Shown here: one piece after another, positions 29,918-37,975 of the stretch
Numbering within the stretch: the first letter of the stretch is position 1
Layout of the letters: each line of letters opens with the position of its first letter
Origin: Reyranella aquatilis
Lineage (GTDB): Bacteria > Pseudomonadota > Alphaproteobacteria > Reyranellales > Reyranellaceae
Direction of reading: 5' to 3'
NCBI RefSeq assembly: GCF_020880995.1
Contig: NZ_JAJISD010000001.1
Coordinates: forward strand, 248,001-312,000
Length of the DNA: 64,000 bases
Notes under the pieces: generated by a model
What the model was told of the DNA's origin: nothing
Databases searched by the model: none
The model's input: only the letters and a program-made list of their open reading frames with translations
Program-made: the position numbers and the translations under genes

Positions 29918-30748
29918 ATGCTCGACGCCGGCGGCTCGCAAAGGGTCGCCGACCTCATGCGCGAGACGGCGGCAGCCGAACTGCTGCCCCGTTTTCGCAA
30001 TCTTTCCAAGGAAGACGTCCGCCAGAAACGGCCGGGTGACATCGTCACTGTGGCTGACGAAGCGGCCGAGCAGCGGCTTGCCTCGGGGCTGGCCAAGATC
30101 CTGCCCGGCGTGCCGGTGGTGGGCGAGGAGGCCGTCGAGAAGGATCCGGGCCTTCTCGACCTGATCGCCCGGCCGGGCGAGGCCTGCTGGATCGTCGATC
30201 CGCTCGACGGCACCTCGAACTTCGCTGCAGGCCGCGACCGCTTCGCCATCATCGTTTGCCTGGTGCAGGACCGGGCCGCGATCGGCGGCTGGATACTCGA
30301 CGTGCCGCACGACCGCATGGCCGTGGCCCATCGCGGCGCAGGCGTCACCTTCGACGGCGCCGCCGTGCGCGGACAGCCGGCCGCGGCGCCGCTGAACGGT
30401 TTCGTCGGCTACAAGATCGCCAAGGCCTTCGACGAGCAGCTGTCCCCGGGGAATCGCGCGCGCCTGGGCCGGATCACCACGCTCCGCTGCGCCGGCGCGG
30501 AATACCTCGAAATTCTCGCGGGCCGCGCAGATTTCAGCCTGTATCGCACGACCAAGCCGTGGGACCACGCGGCCGGCACGCTGATGATGCGCGAGGCCGG
30601 CGGCGGCGCCGTACAGTTCGGCAGCGATCCCTACATGCCGGGCCAACCCCTCAACGCCGGCCTGATTGCGGCTCCGACGGAACAGGCTCTGGCCGAGGCG
30701 AGGGCGCTCCTCGAAGCCGCCCGGCTGCCGCTGCTCAACCGCGGATAA
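29918..30748 (+). CDS. Inositol monophosphatase-family phosphatase
   Basis: A 276-residue member of the Mg-dependent, Li-sensitive phosphatase superfamily (SuhB/CysQ/FBPase IV). The metal ligands are in VVGEEAVEKD, WIVDPLDGTSNFAAG and TKPWDHAAGTLMMREAGG. The substrate (inositol phosphate, 3'-phosphoadenosine phosphate, histidinol phosphate or fructose bisphosphate) is not decided by sequence. It lies 5 bp after groES, with GAGG between, so it is likely co-transcribed. Confidence 0.92.
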   Translation: MLDAGGSQRVADLMRETAAAELLPRFRNLSKEDVRQKRPGDIVTVADEAAEQRLASGLAKILPGVPVVGEEAVEKDPGLLDLIARPGEACWIVDPLDGTSNFAAGRDRFAIIVCLVQDRAAIGGWILDVPHDRMAVAHRGAGVTFDGAAVRGQPAAAPLNGFVGYKIAKAFDEQLSPGNRARLGRITTLRCAGAEYLEILAGRADFSLYRTTKPWDHAAGTLMMREAGGGAVQFGSDPYMPGQPLNAGLIAAPTEQALAEARALLEAARLPLLNRG

Positions 30749-30775
30749 AGGAAGCGCGGACCCGGCGCGAAGGCG

Positions 30776-31171
30776 CTAGGCGCCGCGGCGTCCCTCGGCC
30801 GGATCGTTGCAGAAGAGGGCGAGCTTGTTGCCTACGGGATCGCGGAGATAGGCGACGTAGAAGTGCTCGCTGTAGTCGGCTCGGAAGCCGGGGGCGCCTT
30901 CGTCGCACCCGCCCGCCGCGATGCCGGCGGCATGGAGGGTCCGCACCAGGGCGTGGGTGGCAGCCCGGAACGCCAGCATCGAACCATTGCCGACGGTCGC
31001 CGACCGGCCGTCGAAGGGCCTGACGACGTAGACGTCCGGCGTGTCGGGGCGCGAGAACACGATGCCGTGGCCGTCGTCCTTCCGGTCGTAGCCGAGCGGC
31101 CCCAGGATCGCCGAATAGAAGCGGCCCGAGCCGGGCACGTCGTCGGCCCCGATCATGACGTAACCCAGCAT
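30776..31171 (-). CDS. Glyoxalase/VOC-superfamily protein
   Basis: A 131-residue vicinal-oxygen-chelate fold protein. The N-terminus MLGYVMIGADDVPGSGRFYS and the C-terminal YVAYLRDPVGNKLALFC are the paired beta-alpha-beta halves of the fold; the second half has the usual DPxGN turn. Possible metal ligands are a histidine in EHFYV and a glutamate/aspartate, but the enzyme activity is unknown. The ATG at 31171 is chosen for AAGGAG 9 bp upstream. It is 35 bp downstream of mazG on the same strand. Confidence 0.85.
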   Translation of the reverse strand: MLGYVMIGADDVPGSGRFYSAILGPLGYDRKDDGHGIVFSRPDTPDVYVVRPFDGRSATVGNGSMLAFRAATHALVRTLHAAGIAAGGCDEGAPGFRADYSEHFYVAYLRDPVGNKLALFCNDPAEGRRGA

Positions 31172-31206
31172 TCCAGGCGCTCCTTGCAAGGGCCAGGCGA
31201 AACGCC

Positions 31207-32055
31207 TCAGGCCTGCGTCTTGGCTTCCTGCCAGAGCGCTTCCATCTCCTCGAGGCTGGCCTCGGCGGGCTTGCGGCCGGCTTCGCCCAGGCGTCGCTCG
31301 ATGTAGCGGAAGCGCTTCTCGAACTTGTCGTTGGTGGCGCGCAGGGCGACTTCGGGATCGACCTTGCAGTGGCGCGCCAGGTTGGCCACGGCGAACAGGA
31401 CATCGCCCAGTTCGTCGGCGACCTTGGCCTGCTCGAGCTTTCCGGCCTCCAGCTCGGCGCGCAGTTCGCCCAGTTCTTCCTCGATCTTGTCGATGACTGG
31501 GCCGATCGTACCCCAGTCGAATCCGACCCGGGCAGCGCGCTTCTGGATCTTCTCGGCGCGCATCAGCGCGGGCAGGGCGCGCGCCACCCCGTCCAGGGCA
31601 CCGGCCGAAGCCTCCGCCGCCGCGCTGCCGTCGCTGGCGGCCTTGGCCGCGCGCTCGGCCGCCTTGCGGGCCTCCCAGGACACGGTCTGTGCATCCGCGG
31701 TCTTGATATCGAGATCGCCGAAGACGTGCGGATGGCGGTCCACCATCTTGTCGGCGATGGCGGCCGCCACGTCGTCGAAGCCGAAGACCTGGGCCTCGCT
31801 GGCGATCTGGCTGTGATAGACGACCTGCAGCAGCAGGTCGCCGAGCTCTTCCTTGAGCGCCGGCAGGTCGTCGCGCTCGATGGCGTCCGCGACCTCGTAG
31901 GCTTCCTCGATCGTGTAGGGCGCGATGCTGCGGAAGGTCTGGTCGATGTCCCAGGGGCAGCCATGCTGGCGATCGCGGAGCCAGGCCATGACCGCGAGCA
32001 GCCGCGGCAGCGGTTCCTTGGGCAGGGATTCCGGCGTGGGTTTGCCTGAGGTCAT
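31207..32055 (-). CDS. mazG: Nucleoside triphosphate pyrophosphohydrolase MazG
   Basis: A 282-residue two-domain MazG that hydrolyses (d)NTPs to monophosphates, clearing aberrant nucleotides and modulating ppGpp. The N-terminal domain has CPWDIDQTFRSIAPYTIEEA with the metal ligands continuing EEAYE and EELGDLLLQVVYHSQIA. The C-terminal copy has the corresponding EEELGELRAE and DELGDVLFAVANLARH. The ATG at 32055 has only a weak ribosome site. An AT-rich promoter region lies upstream. Confidence 0.95.
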   Translation of the reverse strand: MTSGKPTPESLPKEPLPRLLAVMAWLRDRQHGCPWDIDQTFRSIAPYTIEEAYEVADAIERDDLPALKEELGDLLLQVVYHSQIASEAQVFGFDDVAAAIADKMVDRHPHVFGDLDIKTADAQTVSWEARKAAERAAKAASDGSAAAEASAGALDGVARALPALMRAEKIQKRAARVGFDWGTIGPVIDKIEEELGELRAELEAGKLEQAKVADELGDVLFAVANLARHCKVDPEVALRATNDKFEKRFRYIERRLGEAGRKPAEASLEEMEALWQEAKTQA

Positions 32056-32082
32056 GGCGTCGAACTCATTCCCGATTATCGT

Positions 32083-32096
32083 ATAATATATATTAT
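32083..32096. promoter_or_regulatory. AT-rich palindrome upstream of mazG
   Basis: ATAATATATATTAT is a perfect 14-bp palindrome inside a 74-bp AT-rich gap (32056-32129) that stands out from the GC-rich surroundings. It lies 27 bp before the mazG start, within the expected promoter. No clear -35/-10 pair could be fixed. Confidence 0.45.
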
Positions 32097-32129
32097 GACA
32101 AATATAGACTATCTATCCTATACAAAGGA

Positions 32130-32861
32130 TTACCAGTCGATCCGCATGTTCTGGGTAATCAACGCCAGCAGCTGCAGCCCGCGGCCTGCCTCGTTGGCCG
32201 GCATGCCGAGCGTCACCAGAACGCCGACCTTGGGGTTTCGTGGATTGGGCACGACCAGGTCGAACACGGTGCGCGGACCGCTGTCGCTCGGCCCCTTCGG
32301 GACGTTCTCGTAGACGATGACGAAACTGCCGTCCGAGAGCTTGCGGGCCTGCGCCTGGACGCCCGGCCGGCGGGCCTTCATGGAGCCGGCCTTGGTGGCC
32401 GCATAGTGCTCGGCGTCCTTGACGCCCTCGTAGGCGAAGTCGACCCGCCAGACGATCAGCCGGATGCGCTTGTCGAGCGTATAGGCGATGCCCCGCTCCC
32501 CATCCTCGCTGGCCTGCCAGCCCATGGGCAGCAGCAGTTCCACGTTCACCGAGCCGAAACGCAGCCGGACGGCCTGGCTGGCCTGGTCGATGCCAAGGAC
32601 GCGGGTGAAGCTCTGGCTGGTGCCACCGCCGATGCTCTGTTCGCCGCGGGTGTAGCTGGAGCCATTGTCGGGCGTCCCGAAATCCCGGAACGTCAGCCCG
32701 CCAACGTCCAGCCGGTCGGCCGCCCGGGCCGCAAAAGGCGCCGCCAGGGGCGCCAGGCCGAGCACCAGGGCGCCCGCCAGGAAAATCCGGCGTCCGGACT
32801 CCTTTCGTTTACGCTCAGGTGTCAGATGAGGATTGATCGCCATCCATTTGGAATACAACAA
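32130..32861 (-). CDS. Exported protein of unknown function
   Basis: A 243-residue protein not assigned to a family. An N-terminal basic stretch (ERKRKESGRR) precedes a hydrophobic segment IFLAGALVLGLAPLAAPFAA and a likely cleavage at ARA-AD, so it is exported; the RR suggests but does not prove Tat. The mature part is mixed alpha/beta without cysteines or evident catalytic motifs. The start at TTG 32861 is preferred because GGTGAAG precedes it just after the upstream stop; the ATG at 32843 has no ribosome site. It is the last gene of the rlpA-to-MBL strand run, 9 bp after the MBL hydrolase. Confidence 0.7.
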   Translation of the reverse strand: MLYSKWMAINPHLTPERKRKESGRRIFLAGALVLGLAPLAAPFAARAADRLDVGGLTFRDFGTPDNGSSYTRGEQSIGGGTSQSFTRVLGIDQASQAVRLRFGSVNVELLLPMGWQASEDGERGIAYTLDKRIRLIVWRVDFAYEGVKDAEHYAATKAGSMKARRPGVQAQARKLSDGSFVIVYENVPKGPSDSGPRTVFDLVVPNPRNPKVGVLVTLGMPANEAGRGLQLLALITQNMRIDW

Positions 32862-32870
32862 TTCTTCACC

Positions 32871-33641
32871 TTAAAGATCGATCTGGAGACCGTCATGGCA
32901 AGGCGTCACGTGATCCGGCGTCGTCCGGTCGACTTCCGCATAGTCCATATCGACATGCATGTTGGTCAAGAACGCCCGGCGTGGCTTCAGCCGTTCGATC
33001 CATTCCAGGGCCTGGTCGAGATGGGCGTGGGTCGGGTGCGGGCGGTAGCGCATGGCGTCGACGATCAGCACCTCGACCCCCTCGAGCGCCTGCAGCGATT
33101 CCTCAGGCAGCGCCACCACGTCGTTGGCATAACCCACGCCGCCGAAGCGGAAGCCCAGCGACGGGATCGTGCCGTGATCCTGCAGGAACGGCACTACGGG
33201 AAGGCCGGCGGCCGTGAACGGGCCCTCGATCACCGTGTGGCGGTAGATCGGATTGTAGAAGCCCGAGCCCTCGGCCTGGAAGCAGTAGCCGAATCGCCGG
33301 TTCAGCACCGCATGGGTGCGCGCGTCGGACCACGATTCGATCTGGCCCTGGCGCAGCGCGTAGGGCCGCAGGTCGTCGATCCCGTGGACCTGGTCGGCAT
33401 GGTCGTGGGTCCAGATCACCGCGTCGACGCGCTCAACCTCGGCGTCGAGGAGCTGGCTGCGCACGTCGGGCGAGGTATCGACCAGCACGGTCTTGCCCTG
33501 GTCCTGCACGAGGATGGAGCAGCGGCGGCGACGGTTGCGCGGGTCGGCGGGGTTGGCCGCCCCCCACTCGCCCTTCCCGCCCTTGCCGCCCGGCCGGGGG
33601 ACTCCCGCGGATGTGCCGCAGCCCAGGATGGTCACGCGCAC
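32871..33641 (-). CDS. Metallo-beta-lactamase-fold phosphodiesterase (PhnP-like)
   Basis: A 256-residue MBL-fold hydrolase. The start VRVTILGCGTSAGVPR is followed by DTSPDVRSQLL and the metal-binding THDHADQVHGIDDLR. A later histidine lies in FLTNMHVDMDY. Similar proteins are cyclic phosphodiesterases of the PhnP type or RNase Z-like enzymes. The GTG at 33641 has GGAG at 8 bp and overlaps the end of tatD by 10 bp; a GTG at 33635 is also possible. The metG-tatD-MBL order is conserved in alphaproteobacteria. Confidence 0.9.
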   Translation of the reverse strand: MRVTILGCGTSAGVPRPGGKGGKGEWGAANPADPRNRRRRCSILVQDQGKTVLVDTSPDVRSQLLDAEVERVDAVIWTHDHADQVHGIDDLRPYALRQGQIESWSDARTHAVLNRRFGYCFQAEGSGFYNPIYRHTVIEGPFTAAGLPVVPFLQDHGTIPSLGFRFGGVGYANDVVALPEESLQALEGVEVLIVDAMRYRPHPTHAHLDQALEWIERLKPRRAFLTNMHVDMDYAEVDRTTPDHVTPCHDGLQIDL

Positions 33642-34420
33642 CGGGAACGCTCCGCCTTGGTGAACAGCCGGAAGAAATTGTCGGTCGTCGCGGCCTCCAG
33701 GTCGGCAAGGCTCACGCCCTTCAGTTCGGCGACCTTGGCGGCGGTATGGGCGACATAGGCCGGCTCGTTGGTCTTGCCGCGCTTGGGGATCGGCGCGAGG
33801 TACGGCGCGTCGGTCTCGACCAGCAGCCGGTCGAGTGGCAGGTCGCGCACGATGGTGCGCAGGTCCTCGGCGGCCTTGAAGGTCACGATGCCGGAGATCG
33901 ACACGTAGAGGCCCAGCGCCAGCGCGCGCTCGGCGACGGCGCGGCCCGAGCTGAAGCAATGGATCAGGCCGGGGAAGGCGCCCTTCGCGTATTCCTCCTC
34001 GAGGATGTCGCCCGTCTCGGCGTCGGCGTCGCGGGTATGGACGATCAGCGGCAGGCCGGTTTCCCGCGACGCCGCGATATGGGCACGGAAGCTCTCGGCC
34101 TGCTCGGCACGCGGGCTGTGTTCGTAGAAGAAATCGAGGCCGGTCTCGCCGATGCCGACCACCTTGGGATGGCGGGCGGCCTCGATCAGCCGGTCGGGGG
34201 TGCGTTGCCCCTCCTCCTTCGCCTCGTGCGGATGGACGCCGACCGAGCACCAGACATTGTCGTGCCGCTCGGCGATCGCCCGCACCCGCTCGAACTGGTC
34301 GAGCCGCGTGCCGATCGTGAGCATGCCGCCCACGCCCGCGGTGCGTGCTCGCGCCAGCACGCCGCTCTCGTCCGAGGTCAGCTCCGGGAAGTCGAGATGG
34401 CAGTGGCTGTCGATCAGCAT
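33632..34420 (-). CDS. tatD: TatD-family metal-dependent DNase
   Basis: A 262-residue TIM-barrel hydrolase. The first metal-binding motif is LIDSHCHLDFPEL; others are GIGETGLDFFY, LIVHTRDADAE, ISGIVTFK and VETDAPYLAP. TatD/YcfH enzymes are Mg-dependent 3'-5' exonucleases tied to repair or RNA quality control. The ATG lies 1 bp after the metG stop, so translation is coupled. Confidence 0.95.
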   Translation of the reverse strand: MLIDSHCHLDFPELTSDESGVLARARTAGVGGMLTIGTRLDQFERVRAIAERHDNVWCSVGVHPHEAKEEGQRTPDRLIEAARHPKVVGIGETGLDFFYEHSPRAEQAESFRAHIAASRETGLPLIVHTRDADAETGDILEEEYAKGAFPGLIHCFSSGRAVAERALALGLYVSISGIVTFKAAEDLRTIVRDLPLDRLLVETDAPYLAPIPKRGKTNEPAYVAHTAAKVAELKGVSLADLEAATTDNFFRLFTKAERSRCA

Positions 34421-34421
34421 G

Positions 34422-36029
34422 TCAGCCGGCGACCTTCGGCTGCTTCGGCGCCTTGGGTTGCTTCGGCGGCTTGGCCGGCGCCGCGGGCGCCGCCGGCTCG
34501 ATGAAGCGCGGGAAGACGCCCTGCGGCGGCGGCAGCGCCGTGCCGGAGACCAGCTCGTGGTCGAAGGCCGCGAAGACGCGCTTCTCCGGCGGCACCGCGA
34601 GCTGCTCCAGGATCTTCGCCGTGGCGTCGGGCATGAAGGGCTGCACCAGCAGGGTGACGCGCCGGATGGTCTCGGCCAGCACCCACAGCACCGTGTCGCG
34701 CCGCACCGGATCGGTCTTGGCGAGCGCCCACGGCGCCTGCGCATCGACATAGCGGTTGGCGTCGGCGATCACTTCCCAGATCGAGGTCAGCGCCTTGTGG
34801 AAGGCCTGCTCGTCGAGCTCGGCGCGCACGATGGCCAGCAGGCCCTTCGCGCGGTCGAGCAGCGCGGTGTCGGCCTCCATCAGCTCGCCCCTCGGCGGAA
34901 CCTTCTCGCCGCAGTTCTTGGCGACGATCGACAGCACACGCTGGCAGAGATTGCCGTAGGCGTTGGCGAGGTCGGCGTTCATGCGGCCGATCAGGGCGCG
35001 GCGAGAGAAGTCGCCATCGTTGCCGAACGGCACCTCGCGCAGCAGGAAGTAGCGCACCTGGTCGAGCCCATAGGTCTTCACCAGCTCGACCGGGTCGATC
35101 ACGTTGCCCAGCGACTTCGAGATCTTCTGGCCCTCGTTGGTCCACCAGCCGTGCGCGAAGACGCGCTGCGGCGGCGGCAGGTCCGCGGCCATCAGGAAGG
35201 CCGGCCAGAACACGCAATGGAAGCGGATGATGTCCTTGCCGACCATGTGGAGGTTGGCCGGCCAGTACTTCCACAGCGGAGCGTTCTGGTCGGGGTAGCC
35301 GCACTCGGTGATGTAGTTGGTGAGCGCGTCCAGCCAGACGTACATGATGTGCTTCTCGTCGCCGGGAACCGGAATGCCCCAGGAGAAGCTGGTGCGCGAC
35401 ACCGAGAGATCCTGCAGGCCGCCCTTCACGAAGCTCAGCACCTCGTTGCGGCGGCTGTCGGGGCCGATGAAGGCGGGGTTCTTCTCGTAGAACGCGATCA
35501 GCCGGTCGGCCCAGGCCGAGAGCCTGAAGAAGTACGACGGCTCCTCGACCCACTGCACCTCGGCGCCGGTCGACGTGGCGCGGCGCTTGTTGTCGGGGCC
35601 GACCGCGGTCTCGCCCTCGACGAAATAGGTTTCGTCGCGCACCGAGTACCAGCCGGCATACTTGCCTTCGTAGATGTCGCCCGCCGCGACCAGCTTCTTC
35701 CACAGCGCCTGGCAGGCCGCGTAGTGGCGCGGCTCGGTGGTGCGGATGAAGTTGTCGGGGCTGTAGTTCATCACGCCGATCAGGTCGCGGAACGACTGGC
35801 TGACCTTGTCGGTGAAGGCCTGCGGCGGCAGGCCCGCGGCGGCGGCCGCAGTCTCGATCTTCTGGCCGTGCTCGTCGGTGCCGGTCAGGAAATGGACGTC
35901 GCAGCCGTCGAGACGCTTGAAGCGCGCGAGCACGTCACAGGCGAGCGTCGTGTAGGCATGCCCGATATGGGGCACGTCGTTGACGTAATAGATCGGCGTG
36001 GTGACGTAGTAGGTGCGGTTGCCCGACAT
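34422..36029 (-). CDS. metG: Methionyl-tRNA synthetase
   Basis: A 535-residue class I synthetase. The HIGH motif is in DVPHIGHAYTTLACDVLARF and KMSKS appears as KISKSLGNVIDPVELV. GTDEHGQKIE follows the first motif. A C-terminal Pro/Lys/Ala-rich tail (PAKPPKQPKAPKQPK) replaces the dimerisation domain of longer enzymes. The ATG at 36029 is chosen because GGAG lies 10 bp upstream; an ATG at 36053 would add eight residues. Confidence 0.97.
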   Translation of the reverse strand: MSGNRTYYVTTPIYYVNDVPHIGHAYTTLACDVLARFKRLDGCDVHFLTGTDEHGQKIETAAAAAGLPPQAFTDKVSQSFRDLIGVMNYSPDNFIRTTEPRHYAACQALWKKLVAAGDIYEGKYAGWYSVRDETYFVEGETAVGPDNKRRATSTGAEVQWVEEPSYFFRLSAWADRLIAFYEKNPAFIGPDSRRNEVLSFVKGGLQDLSVSRTSFSWGIPVPGDEKHIMYVWLDALTNYITECGYPDQNAPLWKYWPANLHMVGKDIIRFHCVFWPAFLMAADLPPPQRVFAHGWWTNEGQKISKSLGNVIDPVELVKTYGLDQVRYFLLREVPFGNDGDFSRRALIGRMNADLANAYGNLCQRVLSIVAKNCGEKVPPRGELMEADTALLDRAKGLLAIVRAELDEQAFHKALTSIWEVIADANRYVDAQAPWALAKTDPVRRDTVLWVLAETIRRVTLLVQPFMPDATAKILEQLAVPPEKRVFAAFDHELVSGTALPPPQGVFPRFIEPAAPAAPAKPPKQPKAPKQPKVAG

Positions 36030-36202
36030 GACGACTGAACTCCGGACTGACATGACGCCCCCACCGGGGCATGAGACTCAAGCGCGTTCAGGCCCGCATT
36101 CGTTCGCAGGGTGCTGAGTCTCCGATGTCGGACCGGGGCAACATGGCCGGTCTTTTCCCATGCCCATCCGCATGGATCAAGACTACCGCCCCAGTCGACG
36201 GC

Positions 36203-37333
36203 TCAGCGCGCGGCGCCCTGGAGCTTCAGAAAGCTGCCCATCACGGTCTGCTTGCGATCTAGATTGACCGCATCGGCGCGCGAAAACAGCCGGCCTACCT
36301 CGTCCGATGCCTCCATCCATCGATCGACGCCCGCGGCCTCGAGCAGGCGCGCGCGCAGGCCCGCCTCCATCGGCACGACGGGTGCAGATTCCGCCGTCAG
36401 CGCCGCCTGCCGCACCAGCCCCTTGAGCCAGCCGTCGAACAGGTAGTTCAGCGCGCGCCAGTCGGCGTTGGCTTCCTCGCCACGCTTGGCGAAGCGCTCG
36501 GCGAAAGCGTGCAGCTTCGGCATGTCGAGATCGGGAAGGGTCGCCAGCACCTCGACCATCTCGCGATAGAGAGCGAGACTGCCCGCGCCCGCCAGTTCGA
36601 GTGCCCGGCCGATACTGCCCTCGGCGAGACGGGCCAGCGCCCTTCTCTCCTCCGGATTGGTTTCGGGCGCGTGATCGCCCAGAAGCTTCACCACGGTATC
36701 TTCCGACAGAGGCTGCAGCGCGAGGCGCCGGCAGCGCGAGCGAATGGTCGGCAGCAGCCGGCCGGGCGCGTGCGAGACGATCAGCAGCACCGCGTTGGGC
36801 GGCGGCTCCTCGAGGATCTTCAGCACCGCGTTGGCGCTGTTGCGGTTCATCTCGTCGGCCGAATCGACGATGGCGACGCGCCACTTTCCCATCGCCGGCG
36901 TCATGTGCATGAACTCGCCGAGCCCGCGCACGTCGTCGACGGCGATCTCGGCACGGATGCGGCCGGTGTCGTGATTGAGCGAGCGGCGCAGGTGGAAGAG
37001 ATCGGGATGCGAGCGTGCGTCGATCAGGTGGCGGCCCGGCGCGTCGCTCGACACGTCGAGGTTTTCCGGCCCACCGCCGAACAGGCCGCCCTGGTCCTGG
37101 CCCGCCAGCAGGAAGCGCGCGAAGCGCCAGGCCAGCGTCGCCTTGCCGATACCGCGCGGCCCGGTCATCAGCCAGGCATGGTGCAGACGCCCGCTCTGCT
37201 GTGCGGCCAGCAGGGTCTTCTCGGCCTGGTCGTGGCCCACCAGGCGGTCGTTGCGCCACGGCGGCGGCCAGCCATAGGGCCATTCGAGCTTTTCCAGCTC
37301 GGCCGGATCCGAGGGCGTCTTGCCGCGCGCCAC
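36203..37333 (-). CDS. holB: DNA polymerase III delta' subunit
   Basis: A 376-residue clamp-loader subunit. The AAA+ region has GPRGIGKATLAWRFARFLL as Walker A-like loop, VAIVDSADEMNRNSANAVLKI in place of Walker B and sensor segments ILEEPPPNAVLLIVSH. The expected SRC motif is in TIRSRCRRLAL. The GTG start is 3 bp after tmk, as is common (tmk-holB). A 173-bp gap follows before metG: it contains a GC hairpin with four T residues near 36131-36155 that reads on the opposite strand, and nothing else identifiable. Confidence 0.94.
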   Translation of the reverse strand: MARGKTPSDPAELEKLEWPYGWPPPWRNDRLVGHDQAEKTLLAAQQSGRLHHAWLMTGPRGIGKATLAWRFARFLLAGQDQGGLFGGGPENLDVSSDAPGRHLIDARSHPDLFHLRRSLNHDTGRIRAEIAVDDVRGLGEFMHMTPAMGKWRVAIVDSADEMNRNSANAVLKILEEPPPNAVLLIVSHAPGRLLPTIRSRCRRLALQPLSEDTVVKLLGDHAPETNPEERRALARLAEGSIGRALELAGAGSLALYREMVEVLATLPDLDMPKLHAFAERFAKRGEEANADWRALNYLFDGWLKGLVRQAALTAESAPVVPMEAGLRARLLEAAGVDRWMEASDEVGRLFSRADAVNLDRKQTVMGSFLKLQGAAR

Positions 37334-37336
37334 CGC

Positions 37337-37975
37337 TCAGGCCTCGAGATGCCTGTCGAGGGCCGCCTCGATCGCGCGCGCGATGTCGTCGATGCCGGCC
37401 GTCGCATCGATCACGGTGCAGCGCGCGGGATCGGCCTCGGCGATGTCGAGGAAACCCTGGCGCACGCGCTCGTGGAATTCCCGCGGCAGCGATTCGTAGC
37501 GTGTCTCGTTGCCACGGCGCTCGGCGGCGCGCTTAAGCCCGGTCTCGACCGGCAGGTCGAGGATCAGCGTCAGGTCGGGCCGGAAGTCACCGACGGCAAT
37601 GTCGTAGAGCTCTCCCAACATGGCGCGGTCGATGCCGTGGCCGTAGCCCTGGTAGGCCATCGTCGAATCGGCGAAGCGGTCGGAGACGACCCAGGTGCCG
37701 GCCGCGAGAGCCGGCAGGACGGTCGTGCGCAGATGTTCGCGCCGGGCCGCAAAGTGCAGCAATGCCTCGGTCACGCCGTCCCAGCGTTCGGCCGGCCCCT
37801 CGACCAGCAGCTTGCGGATCATCTCGGCGCCGGGCGCGCCGCCCGGCTCGCGCGTGGCGATACACTTGTGGCCGCGCTTCTCGATCAGCGCCTTGAGGCG
37901 GGCGACCTGCGTCGACTTGCCGGCCCCCTCCCCGCCCTCCAGCGTGATGAAGAGCCCTTCGGCTCCGTCTGTCAC
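37337..37975 (-). CDS. tmk: Thymidylate kinase
   Basis: A 212-residue dTMP kinase of dTTP synthesis. The P-loop is TLEGGEGAGKSTQ, the DR(F/Y) motif is VVSDRFADSTMAYQGYG with the thymidine-binding region, and the LID is in RRGNETRYE. The GTG start overlaps the dacC-type gene stop (GTGA). Confidence 0.97.
   Translation of the reverse strand: MTDGAEGLFITLEGGEGAGKSTQVARLKALIEKRGHKCIATREPGGAPGAEMIRKLLVEGPAERWDGVTEALLHFAARREHLRTTVLPALAAGTWVVSDRFADSTMAYQGYGHGIDRAMLGELYDIAVGDFRPDLTLILDLPVETGLKRAAERRGNETRYESLPREFHERVRQGFLDIAEADPARCTVIDATAGIDDIARAIEAALDRHLEA

Noticed and set aside
36131..36155. GACCGG/CCGGTC hairpin followed by TTTT between holB and metG
   Set aside because: It reads as a terminator only on the plus strand, where no gene ends; both neighbours are on the minus strand.
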